Source of the DNA: Hankyongella sp964404985 | GTDB lineage: Bacteria > Pseudomonadota > Alphaproteobacteria > Sphingomonadales > Sphingomonadaceae | NCBI GenBank assembly: GCA_964404985.1 | Contig: CAYOMD010000001.1 | Coordinates: 186,001 to 250,000 of the forward strand | DNA length: 64,000 bases | Direction of reading: 5' to 3' | In this document: positions 10,747-18,395 of the stretch, piece after piece | Layout: each line of letters opens with the position of its first letter | How positions within the stretch are numbered: position 1 is the first letter of the stretch | Notes under the pieces: generated by a model | Databases searched by the model: none | What the model was told of the DNA's origin: nothing | The model's input: only the letters and a program-made list of their open reading frames with translations | Made by a program: the position numbers and the translations under genes

Positions 10747-10765
10747 CCGCCGCTTTCAGCGGCGG
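10747..10765. repeat. Short GC-rich hairpin between ppc and the DUF853 gene
   Basis: CCGCCGCT (10747-10754), loop TTC, AGCGGCGG (10758-10765) form a perfect 8-bp stem. It lies just upstream of the ppc ribosome site and downstream of the minus-strand DUF853 gene. There is no T-run on either strand, so it is not a classical intrinsic terminator. It may be an RNA stabiliser or a weak terminator. Confidence 0.4.
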
Positions 10766-10825
10766 GCAGGGAACAACAGAAAAATCCCCCCAAGGCGTGA
10801 GGCGGCGCGGGTATCGCGTTCACCG

Positions 10826-12346
10826 TTATTTCAGCAGCGCACCCAGGATGCCCCGGAGCAGCGACTGCCCGGCGCGCCCGGTCAACTGCCGGCCCAGCGA
10901 GGAGGCCGCGGAACGCGCCAGTGACTTGACTGCGGCTTCCGCCACACTTTCCCGAGGCCGAGCCGGGGCGCGGTTGGTGCGCGCCTGTACCTTGGCTTCT
11001 GCCGCGTCTGCCTTTTCCTGCGCCTCTGCGGCCTCTGCCGCCGCTTGCACTTTGGCTGATGCGTCCGCCTTGGCGGCCAGAATTTCGTACGCAGACTCCC
11101 GATCCTGCGTCGTGTCGTATTTGCCGACGACCGCAGACGTCTTGACGATCATGCTGCGCTCAGCCGGGGTCAATGGCCCAAGGCGCGAGACCGGCGGGCG
11201 GATCATGGTGCGCTCGACGATCGAGGGCGCGCCGTCCGCCTGCAACAGCGACACCAGCGCCTCGCCGACCTTGAGCTCGGTGATCACATCCTCAACCTTC
11301 AGCGCCGGGTTGGGCCGGAAGGTCTCGGCGGCGGCCTTCACCGCCTTCTGGTCGCGCGGGGTGAAGGCGCGCAGGGCATGTTGCACCCGGTTGCCGAGTT
11401 GGCCGGCGATATCCTCCGGCACGTCAATCGGGTTCTGGGTGATGAAATAGACGCCAACCCCTTTCGAGCGGATCAGCCGCACCACCTGCTCGATCTTCTC
11501 GAGCAGGGCCTTGGGGGCCTCGTCGAACAGCAGGTGGGCTTCATCGAAGAAGAACACCAGCTTCGGTTTGTCCGGATCGCCGACTTCGGGTAGCGCCTCG
11601 AACAGTTCGGACAGCAGCCAGAGCAGGAACGTGGAATAGAGTTTGGGGCTGGCCATCAGCTTGTCTGCGGCCAGGATATTCACTTGGCCGCGGCCGCTGT
11701 CGTCGGTGGCAATCAGGTCCATGAGGTCGAGCGCCGGTTCGCCGAAGAAATGCGCGCCGCCCTGCGATTCCAGTTGCAGCAACTGGCGCTGGATCGCGCC
11801 CACCGTCGCCTTGGAGATATTGCCATAGCGGGTCGAGAGGGCATCCGCCTGCTCGGCCACATGCGTCAGCATCGCCTGCAGGTCCTTGAGGTCTAGCAGC
11901 AGGAGCTGTTCGTCGTCGGCAAAACGGAACGCGATGGTCAGCACACCTTCCTGGGTATCGTTCAGACCCATGAGGCGCGCCAGCAGCAGCGGCCCCATTT
12001 CCGAGACGGTGGTGCGGATCGGGTGGCCCTGCTCGCCGAACAGGTCCCAAAATATCACCGGGTTGTCGGCATAGGCGTAGTCCAGCCCCATCTCGGCAGC
12101 GCGCGCGGTCAGCATGTCGTGCAGTTTGTGGGTCGGCGAGCCGGGCATCGCCATGCCGGCGAGGTCCCCCTTCACATCGGCCATGAACACCGGTACGCCG
12201 GCGCGGCTGAAACCCTCGGCCAGAATCTGCAGGGTGACGGTCTTGCCGGTTCCGGTCGCCCCGGCGATCAGGCCGTGGCGGTTCGCCCGCTTCAGGATCA
12301 GTTCCTGCGGTGTGCCCGCCTTGCCGATGAAAATCGTCTCGCCCAT
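10826..12346 (-). CDS. HerA/FtsK-like ATPase, DUF853 (YjgR-type)
   Basis: The 506-residue protein matches the DUF853 / helicase HerA-like C-terminal family. The N-terminus FIGKAGTPQELILKRANRHG precedes Walker A GATGTGKTVTLQ; Walker B LVFFFDEAHLLF follows near residue 265. The C-terminal about 100 residues are Ala/Lys/Glu-rich and probably helical (AAKADASAKVQAAAEAAEAQ), ending in a GRAGQSLLRGILG tail. Relatives such as E. coli YjgR are poorly characterised, and DNA translocation is inferred only from the fold. It lies about 100 bases downstream of a GST gene on the same strand. Confidence 0.85.
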   Translation of the reverse strand: MGETIFIGKAGTPQELILKRANRHGLIAGATGTGKTVTLQILAEGFSRAGVPVFMADVKGDLAGMAMPGSPTHKLHDMLTARAAEMGLDYAYADNPVIFWDLFGEQGHPIRTTVSEMGPLLLARLMGLNDTQEGVLTIAFRFADDEQLLLLDLKDLQAMLTHVAEQADALSTRYGNISKATVGAIQRQLLQLESQGGAHFFGEPALDLMDLIATDDSGRGQVNILAADKLMASPKLYSTFLLWLLSELFEALPEVGDPDKPKLVFFFDEAHLLFDEAPKALLEKIEQVVRLIRSKGVGVYFITQNPIDVPEDIAGQLGNRVQHALRAFTPRDQKAVKAAAETFRPNPALKVEDVITELKVGEALVSLLQADGAPSIVERTMIRPPVSRLGPLTPAERSMIVKTSAVVGKYDTTQDRESAYEILAAKADASAKVQAAAEAAEAQEKADAAEAKVQARTNRAPARPRESVAEAAVKSLARSAASSLGRQLTGRAGQSLLRGILGALLK

Positions 12347-12445
12347 GCCGAATCCCGTCTATGCGCAACAAAATTATCGGAACCGCTGGCCCGATGCTTC
12401 CTGTTAGCGCAACGAGGCGTGTACGCAACGCTTTCTGTTGCGTGC

Positions 12446-13108
12446 TCAGGCGGCTGCAGCGGCGCGGGCCTTCTCAATCGAGGCGGTCTCGGTAGCGATG
12501 GTTGCCGCAAAACTCGGTCGCGCGAACATGGAATCCCGGTAGGCAGCAATCCTCGGGTGTGTGCCTGCTTCAATGGTAACGCCTGCGTGCAGCAGGTTCA
12601 CCATGGGGCTGGCGACCGCGATGTCGGCCAGAGTCAGCCGGTCCTCGACGAGGAACAGCGAGTCCGGGATGATCGTCTCGAGGTAGGCGAGGAGCGGGGG
12701 CAGTTCTGTTGCCTCCGCCTCAGCTGCCGCAGCCAAGTCTCCCGGCATGTTCATGAACAGGGGGGCCACCACACGGTTCCAGAATAGCTTGCGGCCAAAC
12801 CCGAAGAAGCGGACATCGGCGAACTCATCGAACATGATGGTACGACCGCGCGCTTTGGCCTCGGTCGGGATGAGGTTGGGCTCAGGGTGTAAGGCCTCAA
12901 GATAGGCCACAATCGCGGACGAGTCGCACAGAGTGTAATCATCGTCGCGCAGTGCGGGTATCTGGCCGAACGGGCTTGCCGCGCGGAACTCCGGGTCCGG
13001 GCTTTGGGGGCCGATGCGGCGATTGTGTTCGAGACTGATCCCCTTTTCGGCAGCGAAAATTGAGACCTTGCGCACGAATGGCGACAAAGGACTTCCATAT
13101 AAAATCAT
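12446..13108 (-). CDS. Glutathione S-transferase family protein
   Basis: The 220-residue protein has a thioredoxin-like N-terminal domain with MILYGSPLSPFVRKV (active-site Ser/Pro region), ASPFGQIPALRDDD (cis-Pro) and CDSSAIVAYLEALHP (glutathione gamma-Glu binding). A helical domain follows, with RLTLADIAVASPMVNL. It differs clearly from the GST at 6441 and is not a local duplication. Substrate is unknown. It stands alone between the alternative oxidase and the DUF853 ATPase. Confidence 0.88.
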   Translation of the reverse strand: MILYGSPLSPFVRKVSIFAAEKGISLEHNRRIGPQSPDPEFRAASPFGQIPALRDDDYTLCDSSAIVAYLEALHPEPNLIPTEAKARGRTIMFDEFADVRFFGFGRKLFWNRVVAPLFMNMPGDLAAAAEAEATELPPLLAYLETIIPDSLFLVEDRLTLADIAVASPMVNLLHAGVTIEAGTHPRIAAYRDSMFARPSFAATIATETASIEKARAAAAA

Positions 13109-13175
13109 CGAATCCTCCCGTATTTTTCGCCAGCCTATTGCCGCAAAAGCTGGCAGGCCAGTCTATATGCGGCGA

Positions 13176-13835
13176 TCAGCGCGTTCTGGAATCAAGCATG
13201 GTGACGAACCCGTGATTGACATCGCGGTGCTCTGCCTCGTCCGCGCGCACGGCGATGATGACGTCTCGCAGACGCGCGTCTTCCGGGAGCTGCCAGTATT
13301 CGATGGCCAGTTTCGGCGCGGGCGTGTTCGGATGCTTGCCCGCATCGACCTCGGCCAGATATTGCGTGTAGCTGATGACCGCTTCTTCCTCAAAGTAGCC
13401 GACCACCCGGTGTGCCGTGCGCGGCGCGAACAGGTACAGGAAGAAATACAGGTTATAGAAAACCGCCTGTGTGCCCATGATGAGCGTGCGCTCGAACAGG
13501 GTCGGTTTGGCGATCTCGATAAACGTCATCAGGTGCATGCGCTCATTTTCCGCCTCTTCCAGCAGGATGCGGATCCAGCCGTGATCATTGCTGATGGTGC
13601 GCAGTGCATGCAGGTGTTGAAGCAGGCCGCCGACCATGCCCGGCACAGCGGCGACCGTCTCCAGCACCACCGCCCGGTGCCCGTAACGCTTCGAGAAAAA
13701 GGCATCGGCGAAAAAACGCAGGAACTTGACGAATGAAAAGGCCACATGGTCGCTGACGGTTCGTGGTGGCACATGGGAGTCCAGGTTCTCCGGAGTGCGG
13801 GTACCGCGCGGCGGGATTTTTACCTCGGCGAGCAT
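13176..13835 (-). CDS. aox: Alternative oxidase (cyanide-insensitive ubiquinol oxidase)
   Basis: About 219 residues. All four di-iron ligand motifs of alternative oxidases are visible in order: LETVAAVPGM, NERMHLM, EEEAVISYTQY and RADEAEHRDVNH. It would oxidise ubiquinol with oxygen reduced to water, monotopically bound on the inner membrane, without pumping protons. This family is known from plants, fungi and some alphaproteobacteria such as Novosphingobium. The open frame extends 36 codons further, but the ATG at 13835 is preferred. It has a GAGGAG ribosome site 7 bases upstream and leaves an N-terminus of normal length. A stem-loop sits in the leader (13912-13950). Confidence 0.93.
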   Translation of the reverse strand: MLAEVKIPPRGTRTPENLDSHVPPRTVSDHVAFSFVKFLRFFADAFFSKRYGHRAVVLETVAAVPGMVGGLLQHLHALRTISNDHGWIRILLEEAENERMHLMTFIEIAKPTLFERTLIMGTQAVFYNLYFFLYLFAPRTAHRVVGYFEEEAVISYTQYLAEVDAGKHPNTPAPKLAIEYWQLPEDARLRDVIIAVRADEAEHRDVNHGFVTMLDSRTR

Positions 13836-13911
13836 CGGACTTCTCCTCAGGTTGCGATCCAGGTCCACCCATTCGCATGGTGTTCCCTCTGCTTCCAACC
13901 TCAAGTAAGTC

Positions 13912-13950
13912 CTCCGGGGCGGGTGTCCAGAAGTCTTGCCCACCCCGGAG
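13912..13950 (-). repeat. Inverted repeat in the alternative-oxidase leader
   Basis: CTCCGGGG (13912-13919) pairs with CCCCGGAG (13943-13950), and beyond one mismatch GGG pairs with CCC, giving a 11-12 bp imperfect stem with a loop of about 15 bases. It lies roughly 75 bases upstream of the alternative oxidase start and just past the stop of the upstream RTX-like gene. It could be a terminator without a T-run, or a regulatory leader. Confidence 0.4.
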
Positions 13951-14009
13951 CCTAGCCATACTCCCGTAAACAGGAGCGGAGATCCAGCTTAATAGAATGT
14001 CGACATACC

Positions 14010-16079
14010 CTAAACCAGGTGGGTTGACGCGAAGTCCTGAATATCAGCCCGGTGGATAGGTGCAAACGGTGCGATGTCTTCACCAAAAACTGCCGATAAA
14101 TCAATATTCTGCCCATCTGTGGCAGAGAAAATATCCTCCACATTCACATCCGGAGCAGTCGGCACTAGCGGGAGGCTCGGCGTCGTCGCCAGGGCACTGT
14201 CAAGCGCGTCCGCGTCGGTGCTGAACGCCGAAGGAGCTATCACGGAGCCACCAAATGCGTCGCTAGTGTCGATACCGCTCTCGACAAGCAGCGTCCGACC
14301 GCCTGAAGTATACTGTTTGAAGCTGTTGCCCAGATACCAGAAGTTTTCTTGTCCGGTGAGCGCGGCGGCTTCGGTCTGCGACAGGCCGCTCGCCACCAGA
14401 GTCCAGCTATCATTGCTGACCAGTTGGGCCGTGCTGGTGTCAGCAGGATTCTTGCTGATTATGAGGACGTTCGTGTTGGACAGATTGCGCACGTCAGCTG
14501 CATTGATGGTGAGAACGGCCGGTGTCTCTGGTGTGATGTATATCGCTTCTATGCCGTTCGCCCGATCTGCGAAGGCTGCGACAGAGTCGCCGAATGCAGG
14601 GCCGAACTGCACAATGTCGAGCCCCCGTCGCCCTTCGATTGCCGCAGTGTCGGCGGTCCACACGAAGAAAATGTCGGCCCCGGCACCGCCGATGTAGGTA
14701 TTGCCGTAGCCGAACCGTGCATCAAATATCACTGGGCCGACCGTTACCGATCCTGCGTTAATGATCGCATCGTAAGCGTAGGATGTCGCAAAAGCATATC
14801 CTTCTGCAGAACTGATCTGCGTGTCATTCAGAAACAGACTGCTGCCGTTCGATCGCATTTCGAACTGTTCGATCCCGGTGAAGTTTCTCAAATCGGCAGT
14901 ACTGACACTATTTGCAGGACCATAAACCTGAAGAATGTCTGATCCGCCGGTGCCACCTCGAAAGGTATCGCCATCGCTGATATTGGCGGCGTCTGCTACG
15001 TAAACGCTGCTCTCAGCCCCGCCGATGAAACTGTCGCCACCGGCCCCGGCGCTGAAGGTCACGCGCTGCCCGGTCAAGGTCACGGACGATGTATCCAGGT
15101 TCTGCCGTCCGCCACCACCGTTCACGGTCACGCCGTAGATACCGAAATTGGCATCCGTCAAGGCAAGCGTAGAGTTGCCAGTCAGGATGTTGATGGTTTC
15201 GATACCGCGCACGCCGGCCAAGCTGGCAGCAGATACGTTAGATTCGCTGGTAAAGACCAGCGAGTCAAACTGACCGGAGCCCCCGACGATTTGGTCTGTC
15301 GCATCAATCTGGCCATTCGATACCTGTACCGTCAGTCGCCCGGCACCTCCGAGCACCGTATCGCTGCCGCTGCCAAGTATGACCTGGAAATTGTTCAGTA
15401 GCGACAGGCTGCTGCCATCGATCACGTCACTGCCGAAGCTCTGAACGAGCACGTCGCCGTAAAGGGGACCATAGACCTGGTTGAACTGCTGTTCGTTCAA
15501 TGTCACGCGACCAGCACCACCACGCACCTCAACCCGCTCGAAGCTGAGAACCGAGGAGAAGTCGCTGAAATTGACCGGGGCGTTGGAGAGTAGCTGAATG
15601 GTATCCTCGCCGCCGCCGCCGTCAATCGATACACCGGTGAATGTGGCGCCGTTGAAGATGACCCGGTCATTGCCATAACCACCGCGAAAGCTGTCTGCTC
15701 CGCCGTTGGAGACGAAATGAATTGGTTTGAACAGAAGGTCCGGGGAATCGTCGTCGCGCGCATTCACGCGGTCGGCCCCGCTGCTGCCGTAGATCGGGAA
15801 GAAGCTCAATTGCGACGAGTTGGCCAGCGCCGAAGGAATTGTAACGTCAATGTTCGCAACCTGGAGGCGCAGCGCCTCGATGTTTGTTACCCCTGCGAAC
15901 TGCGAAGAACTGACGACCCCGGCTGACGAGAAGTTAATCGTATCCCTAAATGTGCCACTTCCACCAGTAATAGTATCTAGAATGCCTGACAAATTGGCGG
16001 GGCTGAATGTATAAGTATTATCTTCACCATTCTGGCCTATGAATCTGTCTGCCCCAGAGCTGCCGCGATAATTAGCCAT
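14010..16079 (-). CDS. RTX-like calcium-binding repeat protein, probably secreted
   Basis: The 689-residue protein has no Sec signal. It contains about ten degenerate RTX/haemolysin-type nonapeptide blocks, for example GGYGNDRVIFNG, DGGGGEDTIQLL, LGSGSDTVLGGAG, AGAGGDSFIGGAE and GGAGADIFFVW, plus an N-terminal GSSGADRFIGQNGEDNTYTF. The blocks are separated by about 50-residue segments with repeated phrases such as SLAGVRGIETINI and ADLRNFTGIEQFEM. Family knowledge suggests calcium-dependent folding outside the cell and type I secretion through a C-terminal signal. No ABC exporter genes are near. Base composition is clearly AT-richer than in neighbouring genes, which suggests recent acquisition. 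The biological role is not recognisable. Confidence 0.7.
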   Translation of the reverse strand: MANYRGSSGADRFIGQNGEDNTYTFSPANLSGILDTITGGSGTFRDTINFSSAGVVSSSQFAGVTNIEALRLQVANIDVTIPSALANSSQLSFFPIYGSSGADRVNARDDDSPDLLFKPIHFVSNGGADSFRGGYGNDRVIFNGATFTGVSIDGGGGEDTIQLLSNAPVNFSDFSSVLSFERVEVRGGAGRVTLNEQQFNQVYGPLYGDVLVQSFGSDVIDGSSLSLLNNFQVILGSGSDTVLGGAGRLTVQVSNGQIDATDQIVGGSGQFDSLVFTSESNVSAASLAGVRGIETINILTGNSTLALTDANFGIYGVTVNGGGGRQNLDTSSVTLTGQRVTFSAGAGGDSFIGGAESSVYVADAANISDGDTFRGGTGGSDILQVYGPANSVSTADLRNFTGIEQFEMRSNGSSLFLNDTQISSAEGYAFATSYAYDAIINAGSVTVGPVIFDARFGYGNTYIGGAGADIFFVWTADTAAIEGRRGLDIVQFGPAFGDSVAAFADRANGIEAIYITPETPAVLTINAADVRNLSNTNVLIISKNPADTSTAQLVSNDSWTLVASGLSQTEAAALTGQENFWYLGNSFKQYTSGGRTLLVESGIDTSDAFGGSVIAPSAFSTDADALDSALATTPSLPLVPTAPDVNVEDIFSATDGQNIDLSAVFGEDIAPFAPIHRADIQDFASTHLV

Positions 16080-16591
16080 TTCAACCTCATGATGATTTCA
16101 CACTTACCTCATTGTAAAACAACAATAAGTCGATGCAATATTTTTTTGACTTACGTAACTAAAACGATTTTTCAACAATCAACGGTTGTGGGATTCGACT
16201 GGAATTTTGACCGCATCACAAGCGCTGGCTCCGGAACTAGACAGGATCTACCCAGCGGATAGCTTCAGCTGCCTACCCTGTGTGGCCAGTAAGCGGCGTG
16301 CATAACAAGGCACTCGCCGGATGTGGAGCATGGTTGCGATAGTCTGAGAATGCTACTCTGCCGCGCAACTTTAACGTTAACATGATTGTTGCGCCACGCG
16401 CATTGGTGCTGCTTGTCGCAATTGAGGTGATTTCTAGCATGCCTGCACACTTCGCCAGTCGGAAACGCCATACCTCCTGGTGGCGACAGGGTGAATGAGG
16501 CGTTTGTGTAACTGCCACGGCTTGGCACGGCTGCAGACTCACCCGCCTACGACGGCCCGAATGGGCATGGTGAATGAAGCACTGGCGGTGA
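16080..16591. other. Gene-free AT-rich spacer between RTX-like gene and tRNA-Ala
   Basis: About 510 bases. The first 150 bases are markedly AT-rich and presumably contain the promoter of the RTX-like gene. The remaining frames of 80-90 codons have no ribosome site or recognisable domain. I see no integrase fragment and no second copy of the tRNA 3' end. Confidence 0.5.
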
Positions 16592-16667
16592 TGGTGGAGC
16601 CGAGGGGAGTCGAACCCCTGACCTCAGCAGTGCGATTGCTGCGCTCTCCCAACTGAGCTACGGCCCC
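16592..16667 (-). tRNA. tRNA-Ala (anticodon CGC)
   Basis: The 76-base cloverleaf has acceptor stem GGGGCCG/CGGCTCC with the G3-U70 pair that identifies alanine tRNAs. The anticodon stem is CAGCA/TGCTG around loop ATCGCAC (anticodon CGC, reading GCG), and the T-arm is AGGGG-TTCGACT-CCCCT. Discriminator A and CCA are encoded. Its 3' end faces the AT-rich RTX-like segment. Confidence 0.95.
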
Positions 16668-16745
16668 ACGTGCACAGGTCCGGGCCGCAAGCCCGGCTGA
16701 GGCCTGCGATATAGCCCCAGGCTTGGCGAGCGACAACCACTTCCG

Positions 16746-18092
16746 TCAAGAGTGGGCTCCTGAAAGCCAGGCATCGAGATCAGCACGGGCACGGGCGGCA
16801 AGTGCCGGCTTGCGGGCATCGCGGCGGACCTCCTGCGGCAGCGGCGGGAACAAGCCGAAATTGACGTTCATCGGCTGGAACGTCTGCGCGTTGGCCCCGC
16901 CGGTGATGTGCGCCAGCAGCGCGCCGAACGCCGTCGTCACTGCAGGCGGCTCAAGGGTGCGGCCCTGCAACTCCGCCGCAGCAAAACGCCCGGCCAGCAG
17001 ACCGACGGCGGCAGACTCGACATATCCCTCGACCCCGGTGATCTGCCCGGCAAAGCGCAGGCGCGGCTGCACCTTGAGGCGCAGTTGCGCATCCAGCAGG
17101 CGCGGCGCGTTGATGAAGGTGTTGCGATGCAGGCCACCAAGCCGGGCAAACTGGGCATTTTCCAGCCCTGGAATGCTGCGGAAGATGCGTACCTGCTCGG
17201 CATGCTTGAGCTTCGTCTGAAACCCGACCATGTTGTAGAGCGTGCCGAGCGCATTATCCTGGCGTAGTTGCACCACGGCATACGCTCGCCGGCCGGTACG
17301 CGGATCGGTGAGGCCAACCGGCTTCATCGGCCCGAAGCGCAGAGTCTGCGCGCCCCGCTGTGCCATGATTTCTATCGGCATGCAGCCTTCGAAATAGGGG
17401 GTGTTGGCTTCCCATTCCTTGAAGCTGGTTTTCTCGCCCTCCAGCAGTGCCTGAACAAAGGCTTCATATTGCGGCTTGTCGAGCGGGCAATTGATGTAGT
17501 CCTTGCCGCCGCCTGCCACTCCGCCATCCTTGTCATAGCGGGACTGGTACCAGGCGACCGAATAATCAATGCTTTCGGTATGCACGATCGGCGCGATCGC
17601 ATCGAAGAAGGCGAGCGACTCCTCGCCGGTCAGCGCGCGGATGGCCTCTGCCAGTGGCGCGTGGGTCAAGGGGCCGGTTGCGATGATGACACTGCCCCAG
17701 TCAGCGGGCGGCAGATTCTCGATGACATCACGGACCAGGGTGATTCGCGGGTGGGTTGTGAGAGCCTGTGTCACCATGGCCGAGAAGGCGTCGCGGTCGA
17801 CCGCCAGCGCCGAGCCAGCCGGCACCCGGGTCGCGTCCGCGCAGCGCATCACCAGTGAGTCGGTGCGGCGCATCTCGGCATGCAGCAGGCCGACGGCATT
17901 ATGCTCTGGGTCATCAGAGCGGAACGAGTTGGAGCAGACCAGTTCAGCGCAGGACTCGGTGTGATGCGCATCGGTTGAGCGGAGTGGGCGCATTTCATGA
18001 AGACGGACCGCAACGCCAGACTCGGCGGCCTGCCAGGCCGCTTCACTGCCGGCCAGACCGGCCCCGATGATGTGAAGTGTATCGCATGTCAT
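16746..18092 (-). CDS. trmFO: Methylenetetrahydrofolate-tRNA-(uracil-5-)-methyltransferase TrmFO
   Basis: About 448 residues. The N-terminus HIIGAGLAGSEAAWQ is the FAD-binding motif of the GidA-related TrmFO family. Further family blocks are LHEMRP, CAELVCSNSFRSDD, GPLTHAPL, DAIAPIVHTESID, FEGCMPIE and PMKPVGL. It makes ribothymidine at position 54 of tRNAs using 5,10-methylene-THF and FADH2. The frame opens at a TTG (18095), but the ATG at 18092 is the likelier start. It is transcribed towards the tRNA-Ala gene, which lies about 80 bases downstream on the same strand. Confidence 0.95.
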   Translation of the reverse strand: MTCDTLHIIGAGLAGSEAAWQAAESGVAVRLHEMRPLRSTDAHHTESCAELVCSNSFRSDDPEHNAVGLLHAEMRRTDSLVMRCADATRVPAGSALAVDRDAFSAMVTQALTTHPRITLVRDVIENLPPADWGSVIIATGPLTHAPLAEAIRALTGEESLAFFDAIAPIVHTESIDYSVAWYQSRYDKDGGVAGGGKDYINCPLDKPQYEAFVQALLEGEKTSFKEWEANTPYFEGCMPIEIMAQRGAQTLRFGPMKPVGLTDPRTGRRAYAVVQLRQDNALGTLYNMVGFQTKLKHAEQVRIFRSIPGLENAQFARLGGLHRNTFINAPRLLDAQLRLKVQPRLRFAGQITGVEGYVESAAVGLLAGRFAAAELQGRTLEPPAVTTAFGALLAHITGGANAQTFQPMNVNFGLFPPLPQEVRRDARKPALAARARADLDAWLSGAHS

Positions 18093-18395
18093 CAAAGGGT
18101 CATTTCATGACTGGTCTGTCGATGCAAGGCTGTTGCCGCGCTGCAACAAGGCCTGAAATCCCCAGCAAAATGTTAAACTTTATAAAAATCAGCAGGCTAT
18201 TGATCTTAATAAAAATGTAATATTTCTCCCGCTTCGTGGACATACCGGAAACACAGCTGGATCGACATAATCCAGTAATTTCTTTGTCTTGATCGAATGG
18301 GTTAACTTGGGTATCGCGCTCTGGAATGTTAATATCGAGTGAAAAATCTCGTTATACGCTTGGGCAATTTGTTAACGACGTTCGGCGGAGCCACT
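18093..18395. promoter_or_regulatory. AT-rich divergent promoter region of trmFO and the tps operon
   Basis: About 300 bases without a gene. The segment 18165-18230 is strongly AT-rich (runs such as TTTATAAAAATC and TTAATAAAAATG), which is typical of a promoter upstream region in this GC-rich genome. It is the only sizeable gap before the seven-gene secretion run, so it should hold the main operon promoter. I could not assign a specific operator. Confidence 0.45.

Noticed and set aside
10747..10765. Hairpin considered as an intrinsic terminator
   Set aside because: Perfect 8-bp stem, but no T-run on either strand; kept only as a low-confidence repeat.
10826..12346. Conjugative coupling protein (TraD/VirD4) reading of the HerA-like ATPase
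   Set aside because: The N-terminus and overall layout fit DUF853/YjgR, there are no membrane segments, and no conjugation genes are nearby.
16273..16542. Minus-strand frames of 87-89 codons next to tRNA-Ala
   Set aside because: No ribosome site and no recognisable domain. The frame at 16539-16736 is simply translation of the tRNA.
13950..16667. Attachment-site duplication of the tRNA-Ala 3' end
   Set aside because: I looked for a second copy of the tRNA 3' segment across the AT-rich region and found none.
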